The notes under the pieces are model-generated. The model was given only the letters and a program-made list of their open reading frames with translations. It was not told where the DNA came from and ran no database searches. This document shows positions 22,865-31,939 of a stretch of 35,044 nucleotides of DNA, piece after piece. Positions within the stretch are counted from its first letter, which is position 1, and each line of letters starts with the position of its first letter. The position numbers and the translations under genes were made by a program. The stretch comes from Nocardioidaceae bacterium. GTDB lineage: Bacteria; Actinomycetota; Actinomycetes; Propionibacteriales; Nocardioidaceae. Location: positions 1-35,044 of the forward strand of contig JAQSWV010000031.1 in assembly GCA_029266455.1 (NCBI GenBank), written 5' to 3'.

Positions 22865-23578
22865 TCAGCCGGCCGGTGCCGCCTGCCCCGCCTCCACGGA
22901 CGCGAACGCGCGCGGCAGCGGGGCATCGATCAACGCGGGCAGCATGGCCAGATAGGTGTCCCGGCTGATCTCCTCGACCCCGAGGCTCGCCAGGTGCGGG
23001 GTCTGCCACTGCACGTCGATGAGTCGTCGGGCGCCTGCGTCGCCGCCGGCTCCATCGCCGAGCAGCTCGACCAGCCGGACGAGGGCCACCTTGGAGGCGT
23101 CGCGGGCGGAGTGGAACATGGACTCACCGGCGAACAGCCCCCCCACCGCCACTCCGTACAGCCCTCCGACGAGCCGACCCTCCTGGTCCCACGTCTCCAC
23201 CGAGTGGGCCCAGCCGAGCGCGTGCAGTCGCTCGTACGCGCGCCGCACGTCCTCGGAGATCCATGCCCCGACCCGGCTCGGATCGGCGCAAGCCCGGAGC
23301 ACCTGGTCGAACGCCGTGTCGACCCGGGTCTCGTAACGGCGCACCGCCTGACGCAGCGACCGCGACACCGCCAGCCGCTCCGGCCGGAGCACGCCGCGCC
23401 GCATGGGCGACCACCACACCATCGGGGTGACGTCGTCGAGCGGCATCGGGAAGAGTCCGGTGCGATAGGCCGCCAGGAGTGTGGCCGGCTCCAGGTCGGC
23501 CCCGACCGCGACCGCGTCGTCGGGCGGCCAGCCCGTGGGATCGAAGCCCCAGCGCGGGGGTGGAAGCTGCACCGGCAC
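22865..23578 (-). CDS. aat: Leucyl/phenylalanyl-tRNA-protein transferase
   Basis: The 237-aa enzyme moves Leu or Phe from its tRNA to N-terminal Arg/Lys of proteins, making N-degrons for ClpS-ClpAP. Family signatures are clear: 'GLFPMP', 'VWWSPMRRGVL', 'TWDQEGRLVGGLYGVAVGGLFAGESMF' (in parts) and 'IDVQWQTPHLASLGVEEISRD' (in parts). The start is uncertain: GTG 23578 gives the usual 'P..LPPPRWGFDP' N-terminus and has CACCAT 6 nt upstream, while GTG 23602 would add eight residues. It links to the proteolysis theme shared with the Bpa gene. Confidence 0.93.
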   Translation of the reverse strand: MPVQLPPPRWGFDPTGWPPDDAVAVGADLEPATLLAAYRTGLFPMPLDDVTPMVWWSPMRRGVLRPERLAVSRSLRQAVRRYETRVDTAFDQVLRACADPSRVGAWISEDVRRAYERLHALGWAHSVETWDQEGRLVGGLYGVAVGGLFAGESMFHSARDASKVALVRLVELLGDGAGGDAGARRLIDVQWQTPHLASLGVEEISRDTYLAMLPALIDAPLPRAFASVEAGQAAPAG

Positions 23579-23754
23579 GACTTCATGGTGGCACCCGGGC
23601 ACATCGCCGAGGCCGGAGGATGCTGGTCACCGTTCGCCAGCCCCGTCGGACTCTCTCCCGGACCGGCACTCCTGACGGTCACCCGCGCGCACCGAACCGG
23701 CCGGCAGCCGGAGAGATGCCTACTCTGAACACCCGCTACTTCGAAGGAGATCGC

Positions 23755-24450
23755 ATGGGCATCGCGCGCAGCGCGGCCCGAGGGCTGGTGCCTCTCGGCC
23801 TGCGCCTGGCACCGCACGTCGGCTCGAGCCTCGTCCGCGAGCTGCTGGAGCGGGCGATCGACGGAGTCGGCCCGTTCCGCGGCGCGGCCGCCGCCGCGGA
23901 GGCCCAGCTGGTCGAGTCCGGTGGTGACCGGGTGGCCGCCGTCTCCGCGCTCATCGACCGGCACGTCCGGCTCGCCGGGGCCTCCGGCTTCGTCACCAAC
24001 CTCGGTGGACTGGTCACGATGGCCGTCGCCATCCCGGCGAACGTCTCCGGTCTCGCGCTCCTGCAGTGCCACCTGGTCGCGTCGATCGCCCACCTGCGCG
24101 GCTACGACCTGGCCGACCCGCGGGTGCGCAATGCCGTGCTGGCCTGTCTGCTCGGCCCCAGCACCGTGGAGGAGCTGGTCCGGTCCGGGTCCCTGCCTTC
24201 ATCGCCCATGGGACTGGCCACGTCGCCGGTGCATGACCCGGCGCTCGACACGTCGATCGCGCAGGACGTCACCACCGAGCTGTTCGGCCGGGTCGGTGGG
24301 CGCCGCGTGGCGATCACGGTCGCACGCCGCGTGCCGATGCTCGGCGGCGGCGTCGGCGCCGTGGGCGATGGGCTGTGGACGTACCGGGTCGGGCGTTACG
24401 CCGATCGCGAGCTGCGTGCCCGCGACCCGGGTGCCCGGAAGGCCACGTGA
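23755..24450 (+). CDS. EcsC family protein
   Basis: The 231-aa protein starts at ATG 23755 with an excellent AAGGAG 6 nt upstream. It has an N-terminal amphipathic region, a central hydrophobic segment 'GLVTMAVAIPANVSGLALLQCHLVASIAHLRGYD' (about 80-115, in parts), and the glycine-rich 'RRVPMLGGGVGAVGDGLWTYRVGRYAD' near the end. These are typical of the EcsC domain. Members are membrane-associated and their molecular role is poorly defined; some are linked to transport or lipid processes. It diverges from aat and is convergent with the sulfotransferase-like gene. Confidence 0.85.
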   Translation: MGIARSAARGLVPLGLRLAPHVGSSLVRELLERAIDGVGPFRGAAAAAEAQLVESGGDRVAAVSALIDRHVRLAGASGFVTNLGGLVTMAVAIPANVSGLALLQCHLVASIAHLRGYDLADPRVRNAVLACLLGPSTVEELVRSGSLPSSPMGLATSPVHDPALDTSIAQDVTTELFGRVGGRRVAITVARRVPMLGGGVGAVGDGLWTYRVGRYADRELRARDPGARKAT

Positions 24451-24458
24451 CCCTGGAC

Positions 24459-24485
24459 ATGACCTCGAGATGACCTCGAGATGAC
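24459..24485. repeat. Short direct repeat ATGACCTCGAG
   Basis: Two perfect 11-bp copies (24459-24469, 24470-24480) plus a partial third lie in the 43-bp gap between convergent genes. No function is evident. Confidence 0.7.
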
Positions 24486-24493
24486 CGCTCTGT

Positions 24494-25822
24494 CTAGGTC
24501 GATGCCCCCTTCGCCCCCGCCCTCTTCTTGCCCTTGCGCTTGGCCGGGTGCGCCTGCTGCTTGACGGCCTGCCTCGCCGCCCGGCGAGCGGCCTTGACGT
24601 TCGCACCGCTGGCGGCCTTGCCCGAGCCACCTCTCGACCCAGGGCCCGGGGGGTTCCCGGTCAGGCCGAGCTCCTCGGGGCGGGGCAGCGGGGCCTCGTG
24701 GCTGCGGGGGCCCTGGAACGGTCGCAGACCCTGCCGGCGGGCCATCTCGACGACCACCTCGGCCAGGGTCTCCTGGACCACGGGAAGCAGCTCGGCGTCG
24801 CTGACCTCGCCGGGTCGGCGCACCTCACCCGCCAGCGGCGTGGAGTCCAGCTCGCCGAGATCGCCGTACAGCTGGAAGCCCGACCCCCCGAGGAACGCGG
24901 CGGCCTGGACCGACCGCGCGCTCAGCCAGGTCCGCTCCTCGTCGGGGAGCACCAGCGGGTACGACTGGGGGTGGCGCCGCTCGAGCACCTCCCTGGCGAC
25001 GAATCGCTTCACCAGGTCGCCGTAGACGTCGCCGGGGATGCGACCCGCGGCGCCCATGTTCACCCCCCGCAGGACCTCGCACTCGACACCGCCCAGCGAG
25101 GCGTTCGACCGGGGCACCTCGGTGTCGTAGGCGCCCGGGTCCATCCCGACAACCGAGCAGAACCGCTCCCAGAGCTGGCCCGGCACCGCCGACGAAGGCG
25201 GCACCGTGACCACGTGGACGCGGTCGGCGGGCACGTGCTCGAGCCACGCCGGCAGCACCTGGCGTGGGTCCTGCTGTCGCCACAGCTTGCTGCCCCAGGT
25301 CTTGGCCCGGCCGAAGCCGACCGCCTGCAGAACACCCCCCGACGCCGCCGGCGCCTCCTGGGCGACGGTCCGCACAGACGCCAGCCACTCGTCCCACGAC
25401 GGCGCATGACCGGTCCGCAGCACCGTCTGCCAGGCCGACGGGATCACCTTCACGAGGTCGCGGGCGGTGTAGATGACGTGCACCTCGGCGGGGGCCAGGC
25501 TGCCGACCAGCCTGGCCACGGCCTCCGACGACGCAGTGCACAGGAACTCCATCGAGATCACGGCGGTGGAGGCGTCGGTCGCCGCCTGCACCTCCTCGAC
25601 CAGGACGTCCCATTCGCCGTCGCTCACCACCGGTGCCCGGAGCTTCGTCTGTCGGCGCAACAGGTCCACCACCGACCGGATGTGCTCGGGCCACGTCTCG
25701 CGAGGCAGCACGACACCGTTGGCGGCAAGGCGGTCCCGGTTGTTGTACAGCACCCCCTGGATGAACGTGGTCCCGCTCTTGAACGGACCCACATGCACGT
25801 ACACCTTCGACACCGACGTCAT
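24494..25822 (-). CDS. Sulfotransferase-like protein with a Lys/Ala-rich basic tail
   Basis: The 442-aa protein opens with a PAPS-binding P-loop 'HVGPFKSGTTFIQ' (K15-S16-G17-T18-T19). A 3'-phosphate strand near 'VHVIYTARDLVKVIPSAW' (Arg and Ser) follows, as in sulfotransferases. The acceptor is not readable; cell-wall glycan or lipid sulfation is conceivable. The last 35-40 residues are very basic and Ala-rich (AARRAARQAVKQQ, AKRKGKKRAG), like histone-H1-type tails. ATG 25822 is chosen because GGGAGGG lies about 9 nt upstream. It sits 32 bp after the HMG-CoA lyase gene on the same strand, probably co-transcribed but functionally unrelated. Confidence 0.78.
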   Translation of the reverse strand: MTSVSKVYVHVGPFKSGTTFIQGVLYNNRDRLAANGVVLPRETWPEHIRSVVDLLRRQTKLRAPVVSDGEWDVLVEEVQAATDASTAVISMEFLCTASSEAVARLVGSLAPAEVHVIYTARDLVKVIPSAWQTVLRTGHAPSWDEWLASVRTVAQEAPAASGGVLQAVGFGRAKTWGSKLWRQQDPRQVLPAWLEHVPADRVHVVTVPPSSAVPGQLWERFCSVVGMDPGAYDTEVPRSNASLGGVECEVLRGVNMGAAGRIPGDVYGDLVKRFVAREVLERRHPQSYPLVLPDEERTWLSARSVQAAAFLGGSGFQLYGDLGELDSTPLAGEVRRPGEVSDAELLPVVQETLAEVVVEMARRQGLRPFQGPRSHEAPLPRPEELGLTGNPPGPGSRGGSGKAASGANVKAARRAARQAVKQQAHPAKRKGKKRAGAKGAST

Positions 25823-25854
25823 CGAGGCGGACCCTCCCTTCTCGCGGGGACAGG

Positions 25855-26793
25855 CTAGCCCCGGATCAGTGCCTGCACCGTGCGGGCGGTACTGGGGCGA
25901 CCCAGGTGCCCGGCCATCCACGTGCTGGTGCCGACCAGCCGCCTCAGGTCGATGCCGGTCCGCACGCCGAGCCCGTCGAGCATCCACACCAGGTCCTCGG
26001 TGGCGAGGTTCCCGGTGGCGCTCCTGGCGTACGGGCATCCGCCCAGCCCTCCGGCCGAGGCGTCGAATGTCGTGACGCCGGACCGCAGCCCGGCGAGAAC
26101 GTTCGCCAGCGCCTGTCCGTACGTGTCGTGCAGGTGCAGGGCCACCCTGCTCACGCCGACTCCGGCCGCGCCGAACGCGTCCAGCAGAGCGGTGACATGC
26201 CCCGGCGTACCGACACCGATCGTGTCACCGAGCGAGAGCTGTCCGGCACCGAGGTCGAGCAGCCGCCGGCCCGCCCCCACCACCTGCGCCAGCCCGACCG
26301 GTCCCTCGTCCGGGTCGCCGAAGCACATGGACAGGTAGGCCCGCACCTCGAGGCCCGCGTCGCGGGCACGGCGCACCACCGGCTCGAACATCGCGTACTG
26401 CTCGTCCAGGCCACGGTTGAGGTTGCGCCGCGCGAAGGTCTCGGTGGCACTCGCGAAGATCGCGACGTGCCGCACCCCCGCCTCGAGGGCGCGGTCGAGA
26501 CCGCGCTCGTTGGGGACGAGCACCGGGTACGCCGGCCCGGGCGGCAGACCCGAGGCCGCGAGACTCGCCACGAGCTCGGCCGCGTCAGCCAGCTGAGGCA
26601 CCCACCGCGGGTGCACGAAGCTGGTGGTCTCGACGACGGGCAGACCGGCCGCGACCAGCTGCTGGACGAAGTCGGCCTTGACCTGCAGCGGCACGATCGC
26701 GGACTCGTTCTGCAGGCCGTCGCGCGGTCCCACCTCGTACACGGTCACCGCGTCCGGCAAGGAGGGGTCGGGCACCACCTGCGGCAGGCTCAC
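25855..26793 (-). CDS. Hydroxymethylglutaryl-CoA lyase
   Basis: The 312-aa TIM-barrel enzyme splits HMG-CoA into acetoacetate and acetyl-CoA, the last step of leucine degradation. Signatures are 'VYEVGPRDGLQNE' (catalytic R24, D25), 'LHLHDTYGQALANV' (metal His pair) and the catalytic C253 loop 'GGLGGCPYARSATGN..TEDL'. The GTG start at 26793 overlaps the stop of the alpha carboxylase gene by 4 bp (GTGA) and has GGGAGG upstream. A longer open frame upstream lies entirely in that gene. Its place behind both carboxylase subunits defines the pathway. Confidence 0.93.
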   Translation of the reverse strand: MSLPQVVPDPSLPDAVTVYEVGPRDGLQNESAIVPLQVKADFVQQLVAAGLPVVETTSFVHPRWVPQLADAAELVASLAASGLPPGPAYPVLVPNERGLDRALEAGVRHVAIFASATETFARRNLNRGLDEQYAMFEPVVRRARDAGLEVRAYLSMCFGDPDEGPVGLAQVVGAGRRLLDLGAGQLSLGDTIGVGTPGHVTALLDAFGAAGVGVSRVALHLHDTYGQALANVLAGLRSGVTTFDASAGGLGGCPYARSATGNLATEDLVWMLDGLGVRTGIDLRRLVGTSTWMAGHLGRPSTARTVQALIRG

Positions 26794-28769
26794 GGGGTGC
26801 CTCCCGCGTCCTGGCCGCTGGCCGGGTCTACGCGGAACAGCAGCTGCCCGATCGGCACCCGCGCGCCTGGTGCGACGTCGACCAGCGCGACGGTTCCCGC
26901 GAGTGGGGCCGGCAGCGGGATCTCCATCTTCATCGCCTCCAGCACGCCGAGCGAGTCGCCGGCCTCGACGGCATCGCCGACCACGACATGCACGGCCAGC
27001 ACCGTCCCCGGCATCGGGGAGACGACGTCGCTGTCCCCGACCGCTGCGGGCACGTCGGGCGCGAACGCGTCCGGCCGGTCCAGGACGAAGATGTGGCCGT
27101 GGTGGGCGACGCTCACCCGGTGCCCGTCGACCCAGCACGCCCCATCGCCTCCGTGGTCACCGGGCGAGGCACCACCAGGGGCAGCCGGGACGTGGACCAC
27201 CCGTCCCTCGCCGCGGAACGACAGAGCCACCTGCGCGGGCGCCGGGGGACCACCGACCCGCCAGCCGTCGCCGACGCCGAAGGGATCGTCCGGGTCGGCC
27301 TCCGCCCGGGCGGCCAGCACCGACCGGGCGGCACGCTGCCACACCAGCTCGGGCAGCTCAGGGGCCGTGGTCGCGGCGGCCGCGGCAGGGCCGTCGTCAA
27401 GCCAGCCCGTGTCGATCGCGGCGTCCGCGTACGCGTCCGAGGCCGCCAGGTCGCGCAGGAAGCCGACGTTCGTGGTCAGGCCGACGATCGCGGTCTCATC
27501 CAGGGCCGCCACCAGGCGCAGCCGAGCCGCCTCCCGGGTGGCTCCGTGGGTGATCACCTTGCCCAGCAGGGGGTCGTAGGCTGGTGACACCTCGTGACCG
27601 GCTTCGAGAGCAGCGTCGACCCGGGCTCGCCCGGCGCGGGGCCAGTGCACCGCGATCGCCCGGCCCGCCTGCGGCAGGAAGCCGGAGTAGGGGTCCTCGG
27701 CGTAGACCCGGGCCTCGATCGCGTGCCCCGCCAGGGCGACCTGCTCCTGGGTCAGGCCCAGCGGGCGTCCGGCCGCGACGTCGAGCTGCAGGCGCACCAG
27801 GTCGAGACCGGTGACCGCCTCGGTGACAGGGTGCTCCACCTGCAGCCGGGTGTTCATCTCCAGGAAGAAGAACTCGTCGCCGGCGACGAGGAACTCGACC
27901 GTGCCGGCGTTGACGTAACCGACCCGGCGTGCGATCGCCACCGCCGCGGCGCACAGCCGCGCCCTGAGGCCGTCGCTGACCGTGGGCGCGGGCGCCTCCT
28001 CGAGAACCTTCTGGTGCCGCCGTTGCACCGAGCAGTCCCGCTCGTACAGGTGCAGACAGGTGCCGTGCGCATCGGCCAGCACCTGGACCTCGATGTGCCG
28101 CCCGTGCTCCACGAAACGCTCGAGCAGGAGGGTGTCGTCACCGAAGGCCGCCGCTGCCTCGCGCCGCGCCGCCGCGACCGCGGCCGGCAGCGCATCCGAG
28201 TCCCGCACGACGCGCATCCCCTTGCCGCCGCCGCCGGCCGCTGCCTTGACGAGGATCGGGTAGGGGACGACCTGGTGCGCGGCGTCCGCCCCCGGCAGCA
28301 GTACGTCGGTCCCCTCCGGCGCTGTCGCTGTGGAGACGTCGAAGGAAGGGATGACCGGCACCCCGGCCGACACGGCGACGTCGCGGGCACGGTCCTTGCG
28401 GCCCATCACCTCCAGCACCGCCGGCGGCGGACCGACGAAGACCAGGCCCGCCTCGGTGACCGCCCGGGCGAACGCCGCCTGCTCGGACAGGAAGCCGTAG
28501 CCGGGGTGCACCGCCTCGGCTCCGGACTCGCGACAAGCGTCGAGCAGCGCCTCGACCGACAGGTATGACTCGGCGGCCGGAGTGGCACCCAGGCGCACAT
28601 CGTCGTCCGCCGCGCGCACGTGCGGGGCGTCCCGGTCGGCGTCGGACCAGACCGCCACCGTGCGGATCCCGGCGGCGGTCGCGGCACGGATGACGCGGCA
28701 CGCGATCTCGCCGCGGTTGGCGACCAGCAGCGACCCGAAGGGCCTCGTGGACGGCGAGGGGTGCGTCAT
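26790..28769 (-). CDS. accA1: Acyl-CoA (methylcrotonyl-CoA) carboxylase alpha subunit
   Basis: The 659-aa protein has a biotin carboxylase domain (about 10-455: 'LLVANRGEIACRVIRAA', the ATP-grasp Gly-rich loop 'KAAAGGGGKGM', 'FLEMNTRLQVEHPVTE'), a linker domain, and a C-terminal biotinyl domain with acceptor K614 in EAMKMEIP. It carboxylates biotin with ATP and bicarbonate. The domain order is that of methylcrotonyl-, propionyl- or acetyl-CoA carboxylase alpha chains. The substrate is set by the beta chain, and the adjacent HMG-CoA lyase points to 3-methylcrotonyl-CoA. It starts 13 bp after the beta gene stop. It overlaps the lyase gene by 4 bp. Confidence 0.92.
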   Translation of the reverse strand: MTHPSPSTRPFGSLLVANRGEIACRVIRAATAAGIRTVAVWSDADRDAPHVRAADDDVRLGATPAAESYLSVEALLDACRESGAEAVHPGYGFLSEQAAFARAVTEAGLVFVGPPPAVLEVMGRKDRARDVAVSAGVPVIPSFDVSTATAPEGTDVLLPGADAAHQVVPYPILVKAAAGGGGKGMRVVRDSDALPAAVAAARREAAAAFGDDTLLLERFVEHGRHIEVQVLADAHGTCLHLYERDCSVQRRHQKVLEEAPAPTVSDGLRARLCAAAVAIARRVGYVNAGTVEFLVAGDEFFFLEMNTRLQVEHPVTEAVTGLDLVRLQLDVAAGRPLGLTQEQVALAGHAIEARVYAEDPYSGFLPQAGRAIAVHWPRAGRARVDAALEAGHEVSPAYDPLLGKVITHGATREAARLRLVAALDETAIVGLTTNVGFLRDLAASDAYADAAIDTGWLDDGPAAAAATTAPELPELVWQRAARSVLAARAEADPDDPFGVGDGWRVGGPPAPAQVALSFRGEGRVVHVPAAPGGASPGDHGGDGACWVDGHRVSVAHHGHIFVLDRPDAFAPDVPAAVGDSDVVSPMPGTVLAVHVVVGDAVEAGDSLGVLEAMKMEIPLPAPLAGTVALVDVAPGARVPIGQLLFRVDPASGQDAGGTP

Positions 28770-28782
28770 CGCAGTGGCCGCC

Positions 28783-30336
28783 CTACATCCGGAAGACGCC
28801 GTAGGACGCCTCCGGCAGTGGCGCGGAGGCGGCTGCAGCGAGCCCCAGCCCGAGCACGCGGCGGGTGTCGGCCGGCTCGATGACCCCGTCGTCCCACAGC
28901 CGTGCGGTGGCGTACCACGGCGAGCCCTGGGTCTCGTACTGGTCCCGGATGGACGTCTTGAACTGCTCCTCGTCGTCGGCGGACCAGCGGTCGCCGCCGG
29001 CCGCGAGCGTGTCGCGCCGCACCGTGGCCAGCACGGAGGCGGCCTGCTCGCCCCCCATCACCGAGATCCGGGCGTTGGGCCAGGTCCACAGGAACCTCGG
29101 GTCGTACGCCCGACCGCACATGCCGTAGTTGCCGGCGCCGAAGGAACCCCCGATGACGACCGTGAACTTCGGCACCACCGAGCAGGCGACCGCGGTCACC
29201 AGCTTGGCGCCGTCCTTGGCGATGCCACCGTTCTCGTAGTCGCGGCCGACCATGAAGCCGGCGATGTTCTGGAGGAAGACCAGCGGCACGCCGCGCTGGT
29301 TGGCCAGCTCCACGAAGTGGGCGCCCTTGAGCGCCGACTCGCCGAACAGGATGCCGTTGTTGGCGACGACGGCCACGGGGTAGCCCCACACCCGGGCGAA
29401 ACCGCAGACCAGCGTCTGGGCGTACAACGCCTTGAACTCGTGCAGGCGCGAGCCGTCGACCACGCGCCTGATGACCTCGCGCACGTCGTACGGCGCCCGC
29501 GGGTCAGCAGGCACCACGTCGCAGAGGCCATCGGGGTCGTCGGCCGGCTCCTCGACCGGGTGGCGGCGCAGGGTGGCGGGCGCAGGTCGCTCGACGGTGC
29601 CGACGACCGAGCGCACGATCGCGAGTGCCTCGTCGTCGTCGGCGGCCAGATGGTCGACGACACCGGACCGGCGCGCGTGCACATCGCCGCCGCCGAGGTC
29701 CTCGGCGGTCACGACCTCGCCCGTGGCGGCCTTCACCAGCGGTGGACCGCCGAGGAAGATCGTGCCCTGGTTCTTGACGATCACCGTCTCGTCCGACATC
29801 GCCGGAACATAGGCACCGCCGGCGGTGCACGAGCCCATGACGGCGGCGACCTGCGGGACCCCGAGGCGAGACAGCCTTGCCTGGTTGAAGAAAATACGCC
29901 CGAAGTGCTCCCGGTCGGGGAACACCTCGTCCTGGAGAGGCAGATACGCCCCACCCGAGTCGACCAGGTAGATGCAGGGGAGCAGGTTGTCGAGGGCCAC
30001 TTGCTGGGCGCGCAGGTGCTTCTTCACCGTGATCGGGTAGTAGGTACCGCCCTTGACGGTGGCGTCGTTGGCGACGACGACGCACTCCCGTCCGCCCACC
30101 CGCCCGATGCCGGTGACGATGCCGGCCGACGGGACCGCGCCGTCGTACATGCCGGTGGCGGCGAGCGGGCTGAGCTCGAGGAACGGTGAGCCCGGGTCGA
30201 GCAGGCGGTCCACGCGGTCGCGGACCAGGAGCTTGCCCCGGGCCGTGTGCCGGTCACGTGCCTGCGCGGAGCCTCCGCGTCGCACGGTGGCCAGTCGCTC
30301 GCGCAGCTCGTCGACCAGCACGCGCAGATCAGTCAC
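28783..30336 (-). CDS. accD1: Acyl-CoA (methylcrotonyl-CoA) carboxylase beta subunit
   Basis: The 517-aa carboxyltransferase has both crotonase-like halves. The N-terminal half has '[13 protein letters not shown]' and '[17 protein letters not shown]'; the C-terminal half has '[23 protein letters not shown]' (in parts) and '[22 protein letters not shown]' (in parts), typical of the methylcrotonyl-CoA type. It moves CO2 from carboxybiotin to the acyl-CoA. It is first in a beta-alpha-lyase operon for leucine breakdown. No isovaleryl-CoA dehydrogenase gene is present in the window. GTG 30336 is preceded by TAGCAT and exactly 6 nt, suggesting leaderless initiation. Confidence 0.92.
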   Translation of the reverse strand: MTDLRVLVDELRERLATVRRGGSAQARDRHTARGKLLVRDRVDRLLDPGSPFLELSPLAATGMYDGAVPSAGIVTGIGRVGGRECVVVANDATVKGGTYYPITVKKHLRAQQVALDNLLPCIYLVDSGGAYLPLQDEVFPDREHFGRIFFNQARLSRLGVPQVAAVMGSCTAGGAYVPAMSDETVIVKNQGTIFLGGPPLVKAATGEVVTAEDLGGGDVHARRSGVVDHLAADDDEALAIVRSVVGTVERPAPATLRRHPVEEPADDPDGLCDVVPADPRAPYDVREVIRRVVDGSRLHEFKALYAQTLVCGFARVWGYPVAVVANNGILFGESALKGAHFVELANQRGVPLVFLQNIAGFMVGRDYENGGIAKDGAKLVTAVACSVVPKFTVVIGGSFGAGNYGMCGRAYDPRFLWTWPNARISVMGGEQAASVLATVRRDTLAAGGDRWSADDEEQFKTSIRDQYETQGSPWYATARLWDDGVIEPADTRRVLGLGLAAAASAPLPEASYGVFRM

Positions 30337-30342
30337 CCCGCG

Positions 30343-30348
30343 ATGCTA
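30343..30348 (-). promoter_or_regulatory. -10 box of a leaderless promoter (leucine-degradation operon)
   Basis: TAGCAT on the minus strand is 6 nt before GTG 30336. It would drive the beta, alpha, lyase and perhaps sulfotransferase-like genes. Confidence 0.5.
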
Positions 30349-30445
30349 ACGACCGCCACCTGTGGCGACGTGCCGCCGAGCGGTCGCAGTGGTCAGGAGT
30401 GGCCCCGCACCGGGTGTGGACGATACGGCGCCTGCAGCGCGTCGA

Positions 30446-31939
30446 TCATCCGGCCGCTGCTGTCGAGTCGGGTGGTTCGAGCGGAAGACGGACCTGGAAC
30501 CGAGTGTCGCCTGGCCGCGAGTCGACCCGCAGGTCGCCACCGTGGCGCTGGGCGACGATGCGGTAGGAGATGTCGAGGCCGAGCCCGGTTCCCGCACCGA
30601 CGGGCTTGGTGCTGAAGAACGGCTCGAAGATGCGACCGACGATGTCGTCGGGCACGCCCGGTCCGGTGTCGCCGATCTCGACCACGACGAAGTCGTCGTC
30701 GCGGCCGGTACGCACGGTCAGGGTCCCCGCACCGTCCACCCCGCCCATGGCGCTGATCGCGTTGTCCAGCAGGTTCGTCCAGACCTGGTTGAGCTCGGCA
30801 CCGTTGGCGTTGACCGCCGGCAGCGTGCGGTCGTAGTCCTTGACGAGGCGGATGCCCACGCCGAGCTTGGCGGCAAGCATGACCAGCGTCGAGTCCAGGC
30901 CCGCGTGGACGTCCGTGCTGGCGTAGGTGCCGCGGTCGAGCTGGGAGTACTGCTTGGCCGCGGCCACCAGCGCGGACACCCGGTCGACCGCGTCCTGGAT
31001 CTCGTTCATCAGCTGCTCGGTCTCGACCGTGCAAGTGATCCACCGCAGGGCGCCCTCCAGCTTGGCGCCGGTGGTGAGCGCCACCGAGGTGGCGACCCGC
31101 TCGAGGAAGTCGCGGTCGAGCCCGGCCGCGACCATGACCGGGGACAGGTCATACGCCCCGGGCACATCCCGGTCGTCGAGCCACTCGGCGATGCTCTCCT
31201 CGCGGTCGCTGGCCTCCAGCGGGGACAGGCTCGGTGCCTTGGCCACCCGTCCGACTGCGTCCTCCTGCAAGGTCGTGAGGCTCGCGAGCACCTCGGGGTC
31301 GAGCTCCCCGCTGGCCAGGCCGGCCAGCTGGTGCCGCATCGACGAGACCCGCTCGCGCAGGGACGAGGTGGCACGCGCCGCGGCCGCGGCCGGGTTGTTG
31401 AGCTCATGGGTGAGCCCCGCCGTCAGCTGGCCGAGAGCCAGCAACCGCTCGCGCTGGCCGACGATCGCCTCGTTCGCGCGCATCCCGACGAACAAGCCGT
31501 CCAGCAGATGCACGGCCATCGGGAACCAGGTGCGCACCATGTACGCGAAGTCCTCCGACGCGATCACGACGAACTCGCACGCGGTGATCGCGTAGACCGA
31601 GTGGGGGTAGTTCGCGGAGCCCTCGCCGACGAATGACTCGGTGGCGCCCGCGTAGGCACCCCGGCGGTCGGTACGGTTCAGCTCCACCTCGTCGCCCCGC
31701 ACCGTGCGACGCAGCGACACGGTGCCGCTCAGCAGCACGAACAGGCAGGTAGCCGTCTCGCCCTCGGAGTAGACCACACCCGCCGGCCGACTCTCGATCA
31801 GCGCGTGCTCGGAGATCCAGTCCAGCCGGTCGTCGTCCAGCGACTCGAACAGGAACAGCGAGCGGAGCAGGTCGCGCGACGGCCGGCGCGTCCCCTCCTG
31901 GCCGGCCGCCTGGTTCGCCGGGAGGTCGGGGGCGTTCAC
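30446..31939 (-). CDS. Histidine kinase with N-terminal cyclic-nucleotide-binding (Crp-like) domain
   Basis: The 497-aa soluble kinase has a Crp/Fnr-type cNMP-binding fold (about 25-145: 'LFLFESLDDDRLDWISEHA', 'LFVLLSGTVSLRR'). A dimerisation helix with phospho-acceptor H178 in 'LTHELNNP' follows, then a long middle region (200-340) and a catalytic ATPase: N393 box 'LLDNAISAM', 'DTGPGVP' (from D424), 'FEPFFSTK', 'GTGLGL' (450-455). The last steps sense a small molecule or redox state and phosphorylate the fused regulator encoded immediately upstream. There is no transmembrane segment. The start GTG overlaps the regulator stop (GTGA), so the pair is translationally coupled. Confidence 0.9.
   Translation of the reverse strand: MNAPDLPANQAAGQEGTRRPSRDLLRSLFLFESLDDDRLDWISEHALIESRPAGVVYSEGETATCLFVLLSGTVSLRRTVRGDEVELNRTDRRGAYAGATESFVGEGSANYPHSVYAITACEFVVIASEDFAYMVRTWFPMAVHLLDGLFVGMRANEAIVGQRERLLALGQLTAGLTHELNNPAAAAARATSSLRERVSSMRHQLAGLASGELDPEVLASLTTLQEDAVGRVAKAPSLSPLEASDREESIAEWLDDRDVPGAYDLSPVMVAAGLDRDFLERVATSVALTTGAKLEGALRWITCTVETEQLMNEIQDAVDRVSALVAAAKQYSQLDRGTYASTDVHAGLDSTLVMLAAKLGVGIRLVKDYDRTLPAVNANGAELNQVWTNLLDNAISAMGGVDGAGTLTVRTGRDDDFVVVEIGDTGPGVPDDIVGRIFEPFFSTKPVGAGTGLGLDISYRIVAQRHGGDLRVDSRPGDTRFQVRLPLEPPDSTAAAG

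Noticed and set aside
25906-27579. 557-codon plus-strand open frame
   Set aside because: Antisense to HMG-CoA lyase and carboxylase alpha, with no recognisable domain.
28582-30189. 535-codon plus-strand open frame
   Set aside because: Antisense to carboxylase beta, with biased composition typical of a shadow frame.
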